From: Pseudopelagicola sp.
GTDB taxonomy: Bacteria > Pseudomonadota > Alphaproteobacteria > Rhodobacterales > Rhodobacteraceae
Length of the DNA stretch: 64,000 nt
NCBI GenBank assembly: GCA_026195905.1
Contig: JAPHRE010000027.1
Location: 1-64,000, forward strand
Reading direction: 5' to 3'
A model generated the notes under the pieces. That model was not told the origin of the DNA. It did not search any database and saw nothing but the letters and a program-made list of their open reading frames with translations. Shown here one piece after another: positions 1 to 9,798 of the stretch. How positions within the stretch are numbered: the first letter of the stretch is position 1; each line of letters opens with the position of its first letter. The position numbers were made by a program, and so were the translations under genes.

Positions 1-139
1 TCTTGGGCCGCATCTTGGGTCGTGCCTTGGAGCGCGTCTTGCGCTATGGGGTTGGCAGGTTTTGCGGGGAATTGTGACCTAAGTCCGAGGGGCGGGTTGT
101 CTCGGAAACGGGGCGCGGCTAAGAGCGGTAAGGTTTTTC
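1..139. other. Left-edge region, possible 3' end of an upstream plus-strand gene
   Basis: The first 139 bases lie upstream of trmJ. One plus-strand frame (from base 3) stays open with GC-rich third positions and ends at a TGA at 75-77, which could be the last 24 codons of a gene lying mostly outside the window (ending in residues CGEL). Another plus frame ends at TAA 80-82. Neither can be identified from so little sequence. The remaining 60 bases presumably hold the trmJ leader; I see no convincing promoter. Confidence 0.25.
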
Positions 140-898
140 ATGGAGATGACGATGCCAACCCAGACCTCACAGCCCGCTTTTGTGCTCGTGCGCCCGCAAA
201 TGGGCGAAAATATTGGCGGCGCGGCGCGGGCGATGTGGAATTTCGGCCTTGATCGGATGCGCATTGTTGCACCGCGCGATGGGTGGCCAAACCAAAAGGC
301 GATCGCGATGGCGTCGGGCGCGGGGCGGCTTCTTGATGACGCGCGTCTTTGTCAGAACACCGAAGAGGCGCTGGAAGACTGTCATTATGTGTTTGCGACG
401 ACGGCGCGGGCGCGGGGCTTGACCAAGCCGGTGGTGACGCCGGAACGGGCCATGCAAATGGCGCATGAGAAAATCGCCGCCGGTGAGAAGGTTGCGGTTT
501 TGTTTGGACCAGAGCGCGCAGGGCTTGAAAACGATGATATCGCGCGGGCCAATGCGATCATCAACGTGCCTGTGAACCCGGAGTTTGCCTCGCTGAACCT
601 GGCGCAATGCGTTTTGCTGACGGCCTATGAATGGCAGCGCGGCATGGGCACGGTCGAGGCCGAACGTGTCGACCTTGCCAAGACCGAATGGGCCAATCAG
701 GCCGAGATGGCGGCGCTTCAGGCCCATTATGAAGACCGGCTTGAAACCGCAGGGTTCTTTTTCCCGCCGGAAAAGGCCGACGGCATGAAGATCAACCTGC
801 GCAACATGTGGAGCCGGATGCGCCTGACGCGGGCGGATGTGCAGATGCTACATGGAATCCTGCGCCAGATGGTGCGCTGGAAAGAACGCGACGAGTAA
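140..898 (+). CDS. trmJ: SPOUT-family tRNA/rRNA 2'-O-methyltransferase, TrmJ-like
   Basis: A SpoU/TrmH-type RNA 2'-O-methyltransferase of 252 residues, most like TrmJ, which methylates the ribose of nucleotide 32 in the tRNA anticodon loop. Motif 1 is seen as NIGGAARAMWNFG (24-36); motif 2 as LFGPERAGLEN (121-131); motif 3 as NVPVNPEFASLNLAQCV (142-158), which builds the trefoil-knot AdoMet site. The C-terminal 90 residues match the TrmJ dimer extension (FFFPPEK, then a basic helical end). An alternative ATG at 152 has a better spaced GGAG (142-145), so the true protein may start MPTQTS. It precedes ctaA by about 70 bases on the same strand. The family is certain; the exact RNA target is inferred. 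Confidence 0.9.
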   Translation: MEMTMPTQTSQPAFVLVRPQMGENIGGAARAMWNFGLDRMRIVAPRDGWPNQKAIAMASGAGRLLDDARLCQNTEEALEDCHYVFATTARARGLTKPVVTPERAMQMAHEKIAAGEKVAVLFGPERAGLENDDIARANAIINVPVNPEFASLNLAQCVLLTAYEWQRGMGTVEAERVDLAKTEWANQAEMAALQAHYEDRLETAGFFFPPEKADGMKINLRNMWSRMRLTRADVQMLHGILRQMVRWKERDE

Positions 899-971
899 TT
901 GGGCGCGGGCGCTTGAAGGCGGGTCAGGGTCGCCCTAATCTCTCCCGTGCATATCGGACAAGGACGGCACG

Positions 972-2120
972 ATGAGCCAGAAACGCAGCATTTTCGAAGA
1001 CGTAAGCGAAACCGGCGCAAAAGAGACGCCCAAGGCGGTCGGTGTGATCGACAAGGGCAGTCGCGGTGCGCGCCGTGGTATCCGAGCCTGGCTTATGGTG
1101 CTCTTTGCGATGGTGGTTGTGATGATCGTCGTGGGCGGGCTGACCCGGCTGACCGATAGCGGGTTGTCGATCACCGAATGGCGTCCTGTGACCGGTGCTG
1201 TGCCGCCGATGAGCGAGGTCGAGTGGCAGGCCGAATTTGACAAATACAAACAAATTGATCAGTGGCAGATCGAAAACCAATGGATGACACTTGAAGATTT
1301 TCAATATATCTATTGGTGGGAGTGGGGCCATCGTCAAATCGGACGCGTCATTGGTCTTGTCTGGGCGCTTGGCTTTGCGGGCTTTGCGATCGCGCGAAAA
1401 ATTCCGACCGGATGGACCGGACGTTTGGGGCTGATCGGGGCGCTTGGCGGGCTACAGGGGGCTGTCGGCTGGTGGATGGTGGCCTCGGGGGTGACATCGG
1501 GCGAGGGGATGACCTCTGTCGCGTCTTACAGGCTGGCAACGCATCTTGGGCTGGCCTTTGTTATTCTTGGGTTTATCGCGTGGTATGTCTTTCTTCTTGG
1601 CCGAGAAGAGCGCGATTTGATGCAGGCACGGCGCAATAAGGAAGCAAAGCAGTTTTCGCTCTCGACGGGTCTTATGCATGCAGCATTTGTGCAGATCATC
1701 CTTGGCGCTTTGGTGGCCGGGATTGATGCAGGGCGCTCCTTTACCGATTGGCCGTTGATGGGCGGGCAGGTGTTCCCGCCCGATGCCTTTATGATTGAAC
1801 CGCTGTGGAAGAACTTTTTTGAGAACCCCGGCCTGGTTCAGTTCATTCACCGGATTTGGGGCTATCTTTTCGTGATCTTCGCGGTGGTTGTCTGGCGGCG
1901 GGGCCGAATGTCCGCGCATGGCGCGACACGGTTTGCGTTCAATGCGGTGTTCGTGGCGATCATTGTGCAGCTTCTTCTTGGCATCGCGACGGTGCTTTAT
2001 GCGGCTCCGGTTCATATCGCGCTTGTCCATCAAGTCATGGCCATGATCGTTTGGGGTCTTATTCTGAGGGCCCGTTTCCTGTCGCATTACCCCATCACCC
2101 GTTCCATCCGGGAAGGATAA
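972..2120 (+). CDS. ctaA: Heme A synthase (COX15/CtaA family)
   Basis: A 382-residue polytopic inner-membrane protein that oxidises the C8 methyl of heme O to a formyl group, giving heme A for aa3-type cytochrome oxidase. About eight hydrophobic segments can be read, the first near residues 39-58. The four heme-ligand histidines expected of the family are visible at H120 (EWGHRQIGR), H191 (THLGLAF), H293 (FIHRIWGY) and H353 (VHQVMAM). Length fits the long alphaproteobacterial (type 2) form with an N-terminal cytosolic tail. The stop is followed two bases later by the carboxypeptidase ATG, so the two are probably co-transcribed. No other cytochrome oxidase assembly genes lie in the window. Confidence 0.95.
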   Translation: MSQKRSIFEDVSETGAKETPKAVGVIDKGSRGARRGIRAWLMVLFAMVVVMIVVGGLTRLTDSGLSITEWRPVTGAVPPMSEVEWQAEFDKYKQIDQWQIENQWMTLEDFQYIYWWEWGHRQIGRVIGLVWALGFAGFAIARKIPTGWTGRLGLIGALGGLQGAVGWWMVASGVTSGEGMTSVASYRLATHLGLAFVILGFIAWYVFLLGREERDLMQARRNKEAKQFSLSTGLMHAAFVQIILGALVAGIDAGRSFTDWPLMGGQVFPPDAFMIEPLWKNFFENPGLVQFIHRIWGYLFVIFAVVVWRRGRMSAHGATRFAFNAVFVAIIVQLLLGIATVLYAAPVHIALVHQVMAMIVWGLILRARFLSHYPITRSIREG

Positions 2121-2122
2121 GC

Positions 2123-3598
2123 ATGTCTGCGTTCAAAGACCTAATGGCGTTTCAACATACAACCGAGGCGTTAGCGCAAGTGGCGGGGCGCCTTGGCTGG
2201 GATCAGGAAACCATGATGCCGCGTGGCGCGGTAGATCAGCGGGCCGAGGAAACCGCGGCCATGCAGAGTGTTTTGCATAGTCGCCGCACCGACCCGCGTC
2301 TTGGGGAGTGGCTTGCGCAGATTGACGCCAGCGCGCTTGGCCCAGTCGGGCAGGCGCAGATCCGCCATATTCGCAAGTCCTATGCGCGCGCGCTCAAGGT
2401 GCCCGCCGATCTTGCAAAGACGATTGCACGCGTGACAAGCCGGTCGCAGGGGCAATGGGCTGCGGCGCGTGCCGCAGAGGACGTCAAAACATTCTTGCCG
2501 GTGCTTGACGAGGTTGTGCATCTCAAGCGACTGGAAGGGCAGGCGCTGGCCGATGGCGGCAATGTTTATGACGCGATGATCGACGATTATGAGCCGGACA
2601 TGACCGCCGCAGAGCTTCAGGCGATGTTTGACGCGATGCGTCCGCGTCTTGTGGCGTTGCGAGGGGCCGTGCTCGACAAGGCACCGGCACCAAAGCTCTC
2701 GGGGTCTTTCCCGGAAATGGCGCAAATGGACATGGCGCGTAAACTTGCGCAGACCTTTGGCTATGACTTTGCCAAAGGGCGGATCGACAAGGCGGTGCAT
2801 CCGTTTTCGTCGGGGTCGGGCCATGATGTGCGCATCACGACCCGCACCAGCGCGGACGATCCGTTCAATTGTTTCTATTCGACGATCCACGAGGTCGGGC
2901 ATGCCTGTTATGAACAGGGGATTGATGCGGCCTATGCGCTGACTCCGCTTGGGGAAGGGGTGTCGATGGGGGTCCATGAGAGCCAAAGCCGGATCTATGA
3001 AAACCAGATCGGGCGCAGCCGCGCCTTTACGGCCTGGATGTTTGGGGAAATGCGTGCGCGTTTCGGGGATATTAGTGTGGCCGATGCCGAGAGCTTGTAT
3101 AAAGCGGTCAATGCGGTGCATCGGGGGTATATCCGCACAGAGGCGGATGAGGTGCAGTATAACTTGCATATCATGCTGCGCTTTGATCTTGAGCGGGCGT
3201 TGATGGCCGGCGATCTTGAGGTCGCGGATCTTGAAGCGGCGTGGAATGATCGGTTCAAAGCCGATTTCGGCTATGGCGTCGATAAACCGTCAAACGGGGT
3301 TTTGCAGGATGTGCATTGGTCCGTTGGCCTGTTTGGATATTTTCCGACCTATAGTCTTGGCAATGTCTACGCGGGGTGCTTGCATACGGCCTTGCGCAAG
3401 GCGGTGCCGGGGCTTGATGCGGATTTGGCTCTGGGCGATACCAGTGCGGCGACGGCGTGGTTGCGCGCCACCGTGCAGATTCATGGCGGCCTCAAAACAC
3501 CGGCCCAGACCATCGCCGATGCCAGCGGCATGACGCCTTCACCTGAGCCGCTCCTGACCTATCTCGAAGAGAAGTTCGGTGCGATTTATGCGCTTTGA
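2123..3598 (+). CDS. Carboxypeptidase M32 (Taq type)
   Basis: A zinc metallocarboxypeptidase of family M32, 491 residues, the usual length (about 500). The zinc motif HEVGH is at 256-260, with the downstream glutamate expected in GVHESQSR shortly after. It removes C-terminal residues from peptides in the cytoplasm, with broad specificity and dislike of proline. The ATG at 2123 follows the ctaA stop directly and GGAAGGATAA upstream supplies the ribosome binding site; an upstream open extension into ctaA is rejected. The C-terminal part (YGVDKPSNGVLQDVHWS and FGYFPTYSLGN) is typical of the family. Confidence 0.93.
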   Translation: MSAFKDLMAFQHTTEALAQVAGRLGWDQETMMPRGAVDQRAEETAAMQSVLHSRRTDPRLGEWLAQIDASALGPVGQAQIRHIRKSYARALKVPADLAKTIARVTSRSQGQWAAARAAEDVKTFLPVLDEVVHLKRLEGQALADGGNVYDAMIDDYEPDMTAAELQAMFDAMRPRLVALRGAVLDKAPAPKLSGSFPEMAQMDMARKLAQTFGYDFAKGRIDKAVHPFSSGSGHDVRITTRTSADDPFNCFYSTIHEVGHACYEQGIDAAYALTPLGEGVSMGVHESQSRIYENQIGRSRAFTAWMFGEMRARFGDISVADAESLYKAVNAVHRGYIRTEADEVQYNLHIMLRFDLERALMAGDLEVADLEAAWNDRFKADFGYGVDKPSNGVLQDVHWSVGLFGYFPTYSLGNVYAGCLHTALRKAVPGLDADLALGDTSAATAWLRATVQIHGGLKTPAQTIADASGMTPSPEPLLTYLEEKFGAIYAL

Positions 3599-3607
3599 GC
3601 GCGGCGT

Positions 3608-4123
3608 TTAGGCAAAGATATTGGCGATCTCGTCGTCGTGCCGCTTGTCGGCTTTGACGGGTTTCTGCTTTGGCGGGGTGGACAGCGGCAGACCCTGAAC
3701 CTGTTGCGGGAGATCGTCTGGGCGCAGGCGGACAAGCGGGTCGCCCGCCTCGATACGGCGCACGGGTTTTTTGCGCCGCACGATCGCAGATTTGCGGAGC
3801 TGGCGATTGGTCAGGTGGATGAGGTTTTGCATCAACGCGCAGAGCACGACGACCTCCTGCCACATAGTGCCAAGGTCTGGTGTCGCGGCCAGAATGAAGT
3901 TCTCCATGTAGCTTGTCCCGACCAAGATAATGGCAAGCAACAAGATGGTGATGCGAAGCCACATCCCGGCCATCATCGCATAGGCCAGCAGGAAGAGCAC
4001 AGCCGTGCCGAGAACCGTGGCCGAGGTGCGGGGCATGAATTGTTCGAGGATTGGAACAAGGTCCGGCCCTGGCGCAATTCCGACGCTCGCGGCCATCAAA
4101 TAGGATGCGACGAGAATGCGCAT
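3608..4123 (-). CDS. Conserved hypothetical membrane protein
   Basis: A 171-residue protein with two or three hydrophobic segments in its first 90 residues (around ILVASYLMAASVG, GTAVLFLLAYAMMAGMW and ITILLLAIILVG), then a soluble basic-to-acidic tail of about 80 residues rich in K, R, D and P. The open frame continues to an ATG at 4177, but the ATG at 4123 has AAGGA seven bases upstream while the first has none, so I prefer 4123. It ends ten bases from the M32 stop (convergent). I do not recognise the family; the N-terminal half looks like small DoxX-like or YkvA-like integral proteins only in general composition. Confidence 0.6.
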   Translation of the reverse strand: MRILVASYLMAASVGIAPGPDLVPILEQFMPRTSATVLGTAVLFLLAYAMMAGMWLRITILLLAIILVGTSYMENFILAATPDLGTMWQEVVVLCALMQNLIHLTNRQLRKSAIVRRKKPVRRIEAGDPLVRLRPDDLPQQVQGLPLSTPPKQKPVKADKRHDDEIANIFA

Positions 4124-4403
4124 CAAGCTATCCTTCACGTAAAAGGCGGCTTTTTTGATGGGCGGGCGGGGTTTCATCTTGGGTTTTGGGCCTGTCCTTA
4201 GAGTTTATGGTTCTCGCAGAGTCGCAATCGCGCGGCGCGGCATGAGACCCCCCTCTTTTCCACCACGCAAATGTGGGCGAAATAGGGCCAAATTGAGAAA
4301 AAACTTAAAGAACTATGCCAGAACGGGCGTGGGGCGCTCATTGCGTGAGCGAACGCTGGTGATTGTTCCCCGCAGCCGTTGCACACAGCCACGGGAAAAG
4401 AGT

Positions 4404-7139
4404 TTAGCTTTCGGTTTCGACGTCCTCATCATCGCCCTGATCGGCGATCCAAGCGACAGAAACGACTTCCTCGCCCTTGCTTGTATTGAAGACACGCACG
4501 CCCCCGGCAGACCGCGAACGGAAGGAGATGCCTTCGACAGGAACGCGGATCGACTGGCCGGTTGAGGTTGCGAGCATGATCTGATCGGCCATTTCAACGG
4601 GGAAGGACGCCACAAGGTGCCCCCCGCGCATCGCCTTGTCCATAGCCGCCACACCTTGACCGCCACGCCCACGGACCGGGTAATCGTGGCTTGACGAGAG
4701 CTTGCCTGCGCCACCAGAGGTAATGGTCAGGATCAGGTTTTCCGCCGCCGACATTTCGGCATAGCGGTCCTGCGTGATGGCACCGGCGGGGGCGGAATCA
4801 TCTTCTTCGCCATCGTCTGCGTCCGTGATCCCGGCCACGGCGCGGCGCATTTTGAGATAGGCTGCGCGCTCATCGGCGGTGGCGTCGAAATGACGGATAA
4901 TCGACATCGACACCACGCGATCATTCTCGGCAAGGCGAATCCCGCGCACGCCGGTTGAATCGCGCCCCTTGAAGACGCGCACTTCGGTGCTTGGGAAGCG
5001 GATCGCGCGCCCCGACTGTGTGACGAGCATGACGTCGTCATCCTCGCTACAGATACGGGCATTCACAAGTTCGATCCCCTCGGGGAGTTTCATCGCGATC
5101 TTGCCGTTGCGCATCACATTGGTGAAATCCGAAAGCGCGTTGCGCCGCACATTTCCGGCAGATGTCGTAAACATGATCTGTAGATTGGACCATTCGTCTT
5201 CCGGCACATCGACGGGCATGATCGCGGCAATTGAAACCCCTTGCGGGATCGGCAGGATATTGACGATCGCCTTGCCCTTTGAGGTGCGCCCGCCGAGCGG
5301 AAGACGCCATGTCTTGAGCTTGTAGACCATACCTTCGGTGGTAAAGAACAGGAGCGGGGTATGGGTATTGGCGACGAAAAGCGTCGTCACCACATCGTCA
5401 TCCTTGAGCGTGCCGCCCGAAAGCCCTTTTCCGCCCCGTTTCTGGGCGCGGAAATCGGCCAGAGGGGTGCGTTTGATGTAGCCACCAGAGGTCACGGTGA
5501 CGACCATATCCTCGCGCTCGATCAGGTCTTCGTCTTCCATGTCGCCGGACCAGTCGACGATCTCGGTGCGACGTGCGACGGCGAATTTCTCTTTGACCTC
5601 GCGAAGCTCATCGGCGATCAGCCCCATGATGCGGTCGCGTGAGCCAAGAATTTCAAGGTATTCCTTGATCTTACCGGCCAGTTCTTCAAGTTCGTCCGTG
5701 ACTTCCTTGACCCCGATCTGGGTCAGGCGTTGCAGGCGCAAATCAAGGATCGCGCGGGCCTGTGTCTCGGAGAGGTTATAGGTGCCGTCCTCGTTCATCG
5801 TATGGGTCGGGTCGTCGATGAGACGAATGTAATCGGCGATATCGGCGGCGGGCCAGCGTCGGGTGATAAGTTTTTCACGCGCTTCGGCCGCATCCTTGGA
5901 GGATCGGATCGTGGCGACGATCTCATCGACGTTTGAGACTGCCACGGCCAGACCGCAGAGCACATGGCTGCGTTCGCGCGCTTTGCGCAGGTCATGCGCC
6001 GTGCGTCGCGCCACAACATCTTCGCGGAAGTCTATGAAAGACGTCAGGAATTTGCGCAGGGTCAGCTGTTCGGGGCGGCCACCGTTGAGCGCCAGCATGT
6101 TACAGCCGAAATAGGTCTGCATCGGCGTAAAGCGGAACAATTGGTTCAAGACCACATCCGGGGTCGCGTCGCGTTTGAGTTCGACAACCACCCGCACACC
6201 AACCCGATCAGATTCGTCTTGAACGTGGGCGACGCCCTCAATCTTCTTGTCGCGCACCTGCTCGGCGATCTTTTCGATCATCGCGGCCTTGTTGACCTGA
6301 TAGGGGATCTCGTCGATGACGATGGCATAGCGGTCTTTGCGCAGCTCTTCGACATGGGTTTTGGCGCGAATGATGACGCTGCCACGCCCTTCGAGATAGG
6401 CCTTGCGCGCGCCGGAGCGACCAAGAAGGATACCGCCGGTCGGAAAGTCGGGACCGGGCACATATTGGATAAGGTCTTCGCTTGTGAGGTCCGGCTCTTC
6501 AATAAGTGCCAGCGTCGCCTCGCAGACCTCGCCAAGGTTGTGCGGCGGAATATTGGTCGCCATGCCGACGGCGATACCGCCCGCGCCATTGACGAGCATA
6601 TTCGGGAACCGGGCCGGAAGGACGGTGGGTTCGCGGTCTTTGCCGTCATAGTTGTCCTGGAAGTCGACGGTGTCTTTTTCGATGTCGGCCAGAAGGAACG
6701 CGGCCGGTTTGTCCATCCGCACTTCGGTATAGCGCATGGCGGCCGCGTTATCGCCGTCCATCGAGCCAAAGTTGCCCTGACCGTCAAGAAGCGGCAGCGA
6801 CATGGAGAAATCCTGTGCCATGCGCACAAGGGCGTCGTAGATCGCGCTATCGCCGTGGGGGTGATATTTACCCATGACATCGCCAACCGGGCGGGCCGAT
6901 TTTCGGTAGGGTTTGTCATGCGCATTATTGGTCTCGTGCATGGCGTAAAGAATCCGCCGATGCACCGGTTTTAGCCCGTCGCGCAGGTCGGGAATCGCCC
7001 GGCTTACGATCACGCTCATGGCGTAGTCGAGGTAGGAGCTGCGCATTTCTTCCTCGATCGTGATCGAGGGGCCATCATGCGGCATATAGGCGTGGCCGGT
7101 TTCTTCTTCGTTTTCAGGGGTTTCCGGTGTATCGCTCAC
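4404..7139 (-). CDS. gyrA: DNA gyrase subunit A
   Basis: The breakage-and-reunion subunit of DNA gyrase, 911 residues, starting at GTG. It forms A2B2 with GyrB and introduces negative supercoils. The catalytic tyrosine is Y137 (AAMRYTEV), with a 15-residue N-terminal acidic extension relative to E. coli. The quinolone-resistance positions are S98 and D102 ([16 protein letters not shown]), the sensitive residues at both sites. The GyrA-box is seen as [11 protein letters not shown], followed by the C-terminal beta-pinwheel. A 30-residue acidic insertion in the pinwheel ([16 protein letters not shown]) and an acidic C-terminal tail are typical of alphaproteobacteria. The adjacent gene is a radical SAM protein 98 bases upstream. 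Confidence 0.98.
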   Translation of the reverse strand: MSDTPETPENEEETGHAYMPHDGPSITIEEEMRSSYLDYAMSVIVSRAIPDLRDGLKPVHRRILYAMHETNNAHDKPYRKSARPVGDVMGKYHPHGDSAIYDALVRMAQDFSMSLPLLDGQGNFGSMDGDNAAAMRYTEVRMDKPAAFLLADIEKDTVDFQDNYDGKDREPTVLPARFPNMLVNGAGGIAVGMATNIPPHNLGEVCEATLALIEEPDLTSEDLIQYVPGPDFPTGGILLGRSGARKAYLEGRGSVIIRAKTHVEELRKDRYAIVIDEIPYQVNKAAMIEKIAEQVRDKKIEGVAHVQDESDRVGVRVVVELKRDATPDVVLNQLFRFTPMQTYFGCNMLALNGGRPEQLTLRKFLTSFIDFREDVVARRTAHDLRKARERSHVLCGLAVAVSNVDEIVATIRSSKDAAEAREKLITRRWPAADIADYIRLIDDPTHTMNEDGTYNLSETQARAILDLRLQRLTQIGVKEVTDELEELAGKIKEYLEILGSRDRIMGLIADELREVKEKFAVARRTEIVDWSGDMEDEDLIEREDMVVTVTSGGYIKRTPLADFRAQKRGGKGLSGGTLKDDDVVTTLFVANTHTPLLFFTTEGMVYKLKTWRLPLGGRTSKGKAIVNILPIPQGVSIAAIMPVDVPEDEWSNLQIMFTTSAGNVRRNALSDFTNVMRNGKIAMKLPEGIELVNARICSEDDDVMLVTQSGRAIRFPSTEVRVFKGRDSTGVRGIRLAENDRVVSMSIIRHFDATADERAAYLKMRRAVAGITDADDGEEDDSAPAGAITQDRYAEMSAAENLILTITSGGAGKLSSSHDYPVRGRGGQGVAAMDKAMRGGHLVASFPVEMADQIMLATSTGQSIRVPVEGISFRSRSAGGVRVFNTSKGEEVVSVAWIADQGDDEDVETES

Positions 7140-7237
7140 GTGCTGGCTCGCTTCTGTCTGGCGCTCTTCATATTGTTGTTACGCTTATAACAGCCACCAG
7201 ATATCGGGGCAAGCGACAGCCGTGAAATGACCCCTCG

Positions 7238-8179
7238 TCAGGTCGAACAACTGGCCCCGCCAAGCACGCAGAACTTGGCGCAATGGGCGTGATTGAGTTG
7301 AACGCTGGCTTCGGCCTCTTCGAGCGTGCCGCCCATTTCGAACTCGGGCGCATAGGGCAGAAGTGTGCAGGCGATGACCGCCGGTGCCTCGGCGCCTTTG
7401 CGTTTGACCACCATGCGAGAGGAGGCACACATCACGTCATCGGGTGATTTTCCAAGAATATCCCAACAGGCGGTGGTGATTTCCGGCACCTCGGCCTGTT
7501 CATCCATTTCCGGGAACAACACGGTTTCACCGGGGTGCATCGCGTCGATGGCAAACCCGTGTTGTGCATAAAGATCGGCATAAGCGGCGCGCGCATCGGT
7601 CTCTGTTTCGCTCCAAATCGTGCGTCCGGCAACGGTCATCTTGATGCCTGTATCACGGAGCCAGCACATGCCCTCGACTGTGCGCTTGAACCCACCTGCG
7701 CCGCGCACAGCGTCGTGGTTTTCCGCGCTCCAATGATCGAGGGAGATGCGCAGCGTCAGCTTATCACCATAAGCCTTGTGCAGCGCGACAAGCCCCTGCT
7801 GCACATGCGGGCGCATCATCGGCTGCATGGCATTGGTGAGGATCAAAACGGCATAGCCGCGCTCAAGCGCCATGCGCGCCATGTCAATCATATCGGGGTT
7901 CATGAACGGCTCGCCGCCGGTAAACCCGATTTCATGCACACCCCAGTCGCGGGCGTCGAGTTGATCCAGAAAGGGCCGCATCTCGGCGCTGCGCAGGTAG
8001 ACCAAGGCGTCATTGGTCGGTGATGACAAGATATAGCAATTGTCACATTCGATATTGCAAAGCGTGCCGGTGTTGAACCAAAGCGTCTCGGGGCGGCGAA
8101 GTGCGACATGGGCGCGAGGCGCGCCATTGGCGGTCACAAATGGATCGCTAAACTTGCCGCTACTGGTCTGGTCTTTCAT
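7238..8179 (-). CDS. Radical SAM protein with C-terminal cysteine cluster
   Basis: A 313-residue radical SAM enzyme. The AdoMet-binding [4Fe-4S] site is C41-x3-C45-x2-C48 (CNIECDNCYI), preceded by LWFNTGTL; GFTGGEPF provides the GGE motif for AdoMet. The C-terminus ends with further cysteines (C300, C304, C311 in HCAKFCVLGGASCST), suggesting an auxiliary cluster as in SPASM/twitch proteins, though the spacing is not a full SPASM domain. The substrate is unknown. No peptide precursor lies next to it, so I do not call a RiPP maturase. It is followed by gyrA on the same strand. Family placement is firm, function is not. Confidence 0.85.
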   Translation of the reverse strand: MKDQTSSGKFSDPFVTANGAPRAHVALRRPETLWFNTGTLCNIECDNCYILSSPTNDALVYLRSAEMRPFLDQLDARDWGVHEIGFTGGEPFMNPDMIDMARMALERGYAVLILTNAMQPMMRPHVQQGLVALHKAYGDKLTLRISLDHWSAENHDAVRGAGGFKRTVEGMCWLRDTGIKMTVAGRTIWSETETDARAAYADLYAQHGFAIDAMHPGETVLFPEMDEQAEVPEITTACWDILGKSPDDVMCASSRMVVKRKGAEAPAVIACTLLPYAPEFEMGGTLEEAEASVQLNHAHCAKFCVLGGASCST

Positions 8180-8230
8180 CGGTGTCGCCTCTTTCTGTGC
8201 TTTAAGAGTGCTACCAACCCTGCCTGCGCG

Positions 8231-8259
8231 TTGAAACCGGTTTCCATATCAGTGACATA
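8231..8259 (+). promoter_or_regulatory. Putative LacI-family operator and promoter of zwf-pgl-pgi
   Basis: A perfect 12-base palindrome GAAACCGGTTTC (8233-8244) lies about 110 bases upstream of the zwf start. It has the central CG and arm pattern typical of LacI/GalR-family operators. TTGAAA (8231-8236) could be a -35 box with a weak GACATA (8254-8259) 17 bases on, so a bound repressor would cover the promoter. No LacI-family gene is in the window; the regulator is inferred. Confidence 0.55.
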
Positions 8260-8352
8260 GTTGTGAAGCAGAACGAGGATGATAGAGTTAGAACAATCAT
8301 CCGACCTTCGCACCTCTGCGGAGAGTCGGACTTGGGCAGGAAGAAAGAGATC

Positions 8353-9798
8353 ATGGCCTCACGCACCGTTGCACACGATGATTTTGACCTTGTTGTCTTC
8401 GGCGGCACGGGCGATCTTGCACGGCGCAAGATCCTTCCGGCCCTGTTCAAACGCTATTGTGCCGGACAGATGCCCGGCCAATCGCGCCTTATTGGCGCGT
8501 CGCGCAGTGACCTGAGCCGCGACGACTATCTTGAGGTCGTGCGCCGCGCGCTGAAGAAAGCCGGGGTTGTGCGCGGTGGGCCGACGTTGGAGGGCTTTCT
8601 GGAGCGTGTCGACTATGTTGCGCTTGATGCCACGGGTGAAACAGGCTGGCAGGCCTTGGCCGACAAGATGGTTCCCGGACGGGTGCGGGCGTTCTACTTC
8701 TCGGTCGGGCCACGGCTTTTTGCCGATTTGGCGGCCAACCTCAAGGCGCATGGGCTTGCCGATGCGCAGGCGCGGATTGTCGTCGAAAAGCCCTTTGGCC
8801 ATGATCTTGAGACCGCCCGGACGCTCAATTCCGTGCTGACAACGCATTTCGATGAATGTCAGATTTACCGGATCGACCATTATCTCGGCAAGGAAACCGT
8901 TCAAAACCTGATGGCGGTAAGGTTTGGCAATATGCTCTTTGAGCCGCTCTGGAATGCGCAATATATTGACCATATTCAGATTACCGTGGCGGAAACGGTC
9001 GGGGTTGGTGGGCGCGCGGCCTATTATGAAAACGCAGGCGCCATGCGCGACATGATGCAGAACCACATGATGCAGCTTCTTTGCCTGATCGCGATGGAGC
9101 CACCGGCGAAATTCGATCCCGACGCGGTGCGCGATGAAAAGCTCAAGGTTATTCGCGCTCTTGATCCTGTCGAGCCGCACCATATCGTGCGCGGCCAGTA
9201 TACGGCCGCCGATGGTGTGCCGGGGTATCGCGAGGATGTCGACAACGCCCGCTCAAAAACCGAGAGCTTCATCGCCCTGAAATGCCACGTTAGCAATTGG
9301 CGTTGGGCCGGCACGCCGTTCTACCTGCGCACGGGCAAACGGCTCAAGCGGCGTTCCTCTGAGATTACGGTGGTCTTCAAGGATGCACCGCATTCGATCT
9401 TTGGCCCCGATGCGGGGCGGCACAACAACGAACTCACGATTCAGCTTCAGCCCGATGAGGGGATCACGCTTGATGTGACGATCAAAGAGCCGGGGCCGGG
9501 GGGGATGCGGCTTATTGATGTGCCGCTCGACATGAGCTTTGCCGAGGCGTTGGGGCCGGACGCAGATGCCCCGGATGCCTATGAGCGGCTGATTCTTGAT
9601 GTGATCCGCGGCAACCAGACGCTCTTTATGCGCAACGATGAGGTTGAGGCCGCTTGGGCCTGGACCGATCCAATTATTCGCGGCTGGGAAGCGCGCGGTG
9701 ATGTGCCAAAGCCCTATGATGCGTTCACGACCGGGCCGGATGGTGCGGTTCAGATGATGCGGCGGGATCGGCGCGAATGGCGGGGGATACATCCATGA
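8353..9798 (+). CDS. zwf: Glucose-6-phosphate 1-dehydrogenase
   Basis: Oxidises glucose-6-phosphate to 6-phosphogluconolactone with NADP+ (or NAD+), the entry to the Entner-Doudoroff and oxidative pentose phosphate routes. The 481-residue protein has the nucleotide-binding motif GGTGDLARRK (17-26) and the active-site signature RIDHYLGKE near 173-181. The ATG at 8353 gives the normal N-terminus; an upstream in-frame ATG at 8263 would add 30 residues with no family support, and AAGAAAGAGA just before 8353 can serve as the ribosome binding site. The TGA overlaps the next ATG (ATGA), so zwf, pgl and pgi are translationally coupled. Confidence 0.97.
   Translation: MASRTVAHDDFDLVVFGGTGDLARRKILPALFKRYCAGQMPGQSRLIGASRSDLSRDDYLEVVRRALKKAGVVRGGPTLEGFLERVDYVALDATGETGWQALADKMVPGRVRAFYFSVGPRLFADLAANLKAHGLADAQARIVVEKPFGHDLETARTLNSVLTTHFDECQIYRIDHYLGKETVQNLMAVRFGNMLFEPLWNAQYIDHIQITVAETVGVGGRAAYYENAGAMRDMMQNHMMQLLCLIAMEPPAKFDPDAVRDEKLKVIRALDPVEPHHIVRGQYTAADGVPGYREDVDNARSKTESFIALKCHVSNWRWAGTPFYLRTGKRLKRRSSEITVVFKDAPHSIFGPDAGRHNNELTIQLQPDEGITLDVTIKEPGPGGMRLIDVPLDMSFAEALGPDADAPDAYERLILDVIRGNQTLFMRNDEVEAAWAWTDPIIRGWEARGDVPKPYDAFTTGPDGAVQMMRRDRREWRGIHP

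Noticed and set aside
1856-2122. N-terminal extension of the M32 carboxypeptidase into ctaA
   Set aside because: The extension overlaps the clear CtaA coding frame and lacks homology; the ATG at 2123 has a ribosome binding site and gives the family length.
7238-8179. RiPP maturase call for the radical SAM gene
   Set aside because: No precursor peptide is near, and the C-terminal cysteines do not form a full SPASM pattern.
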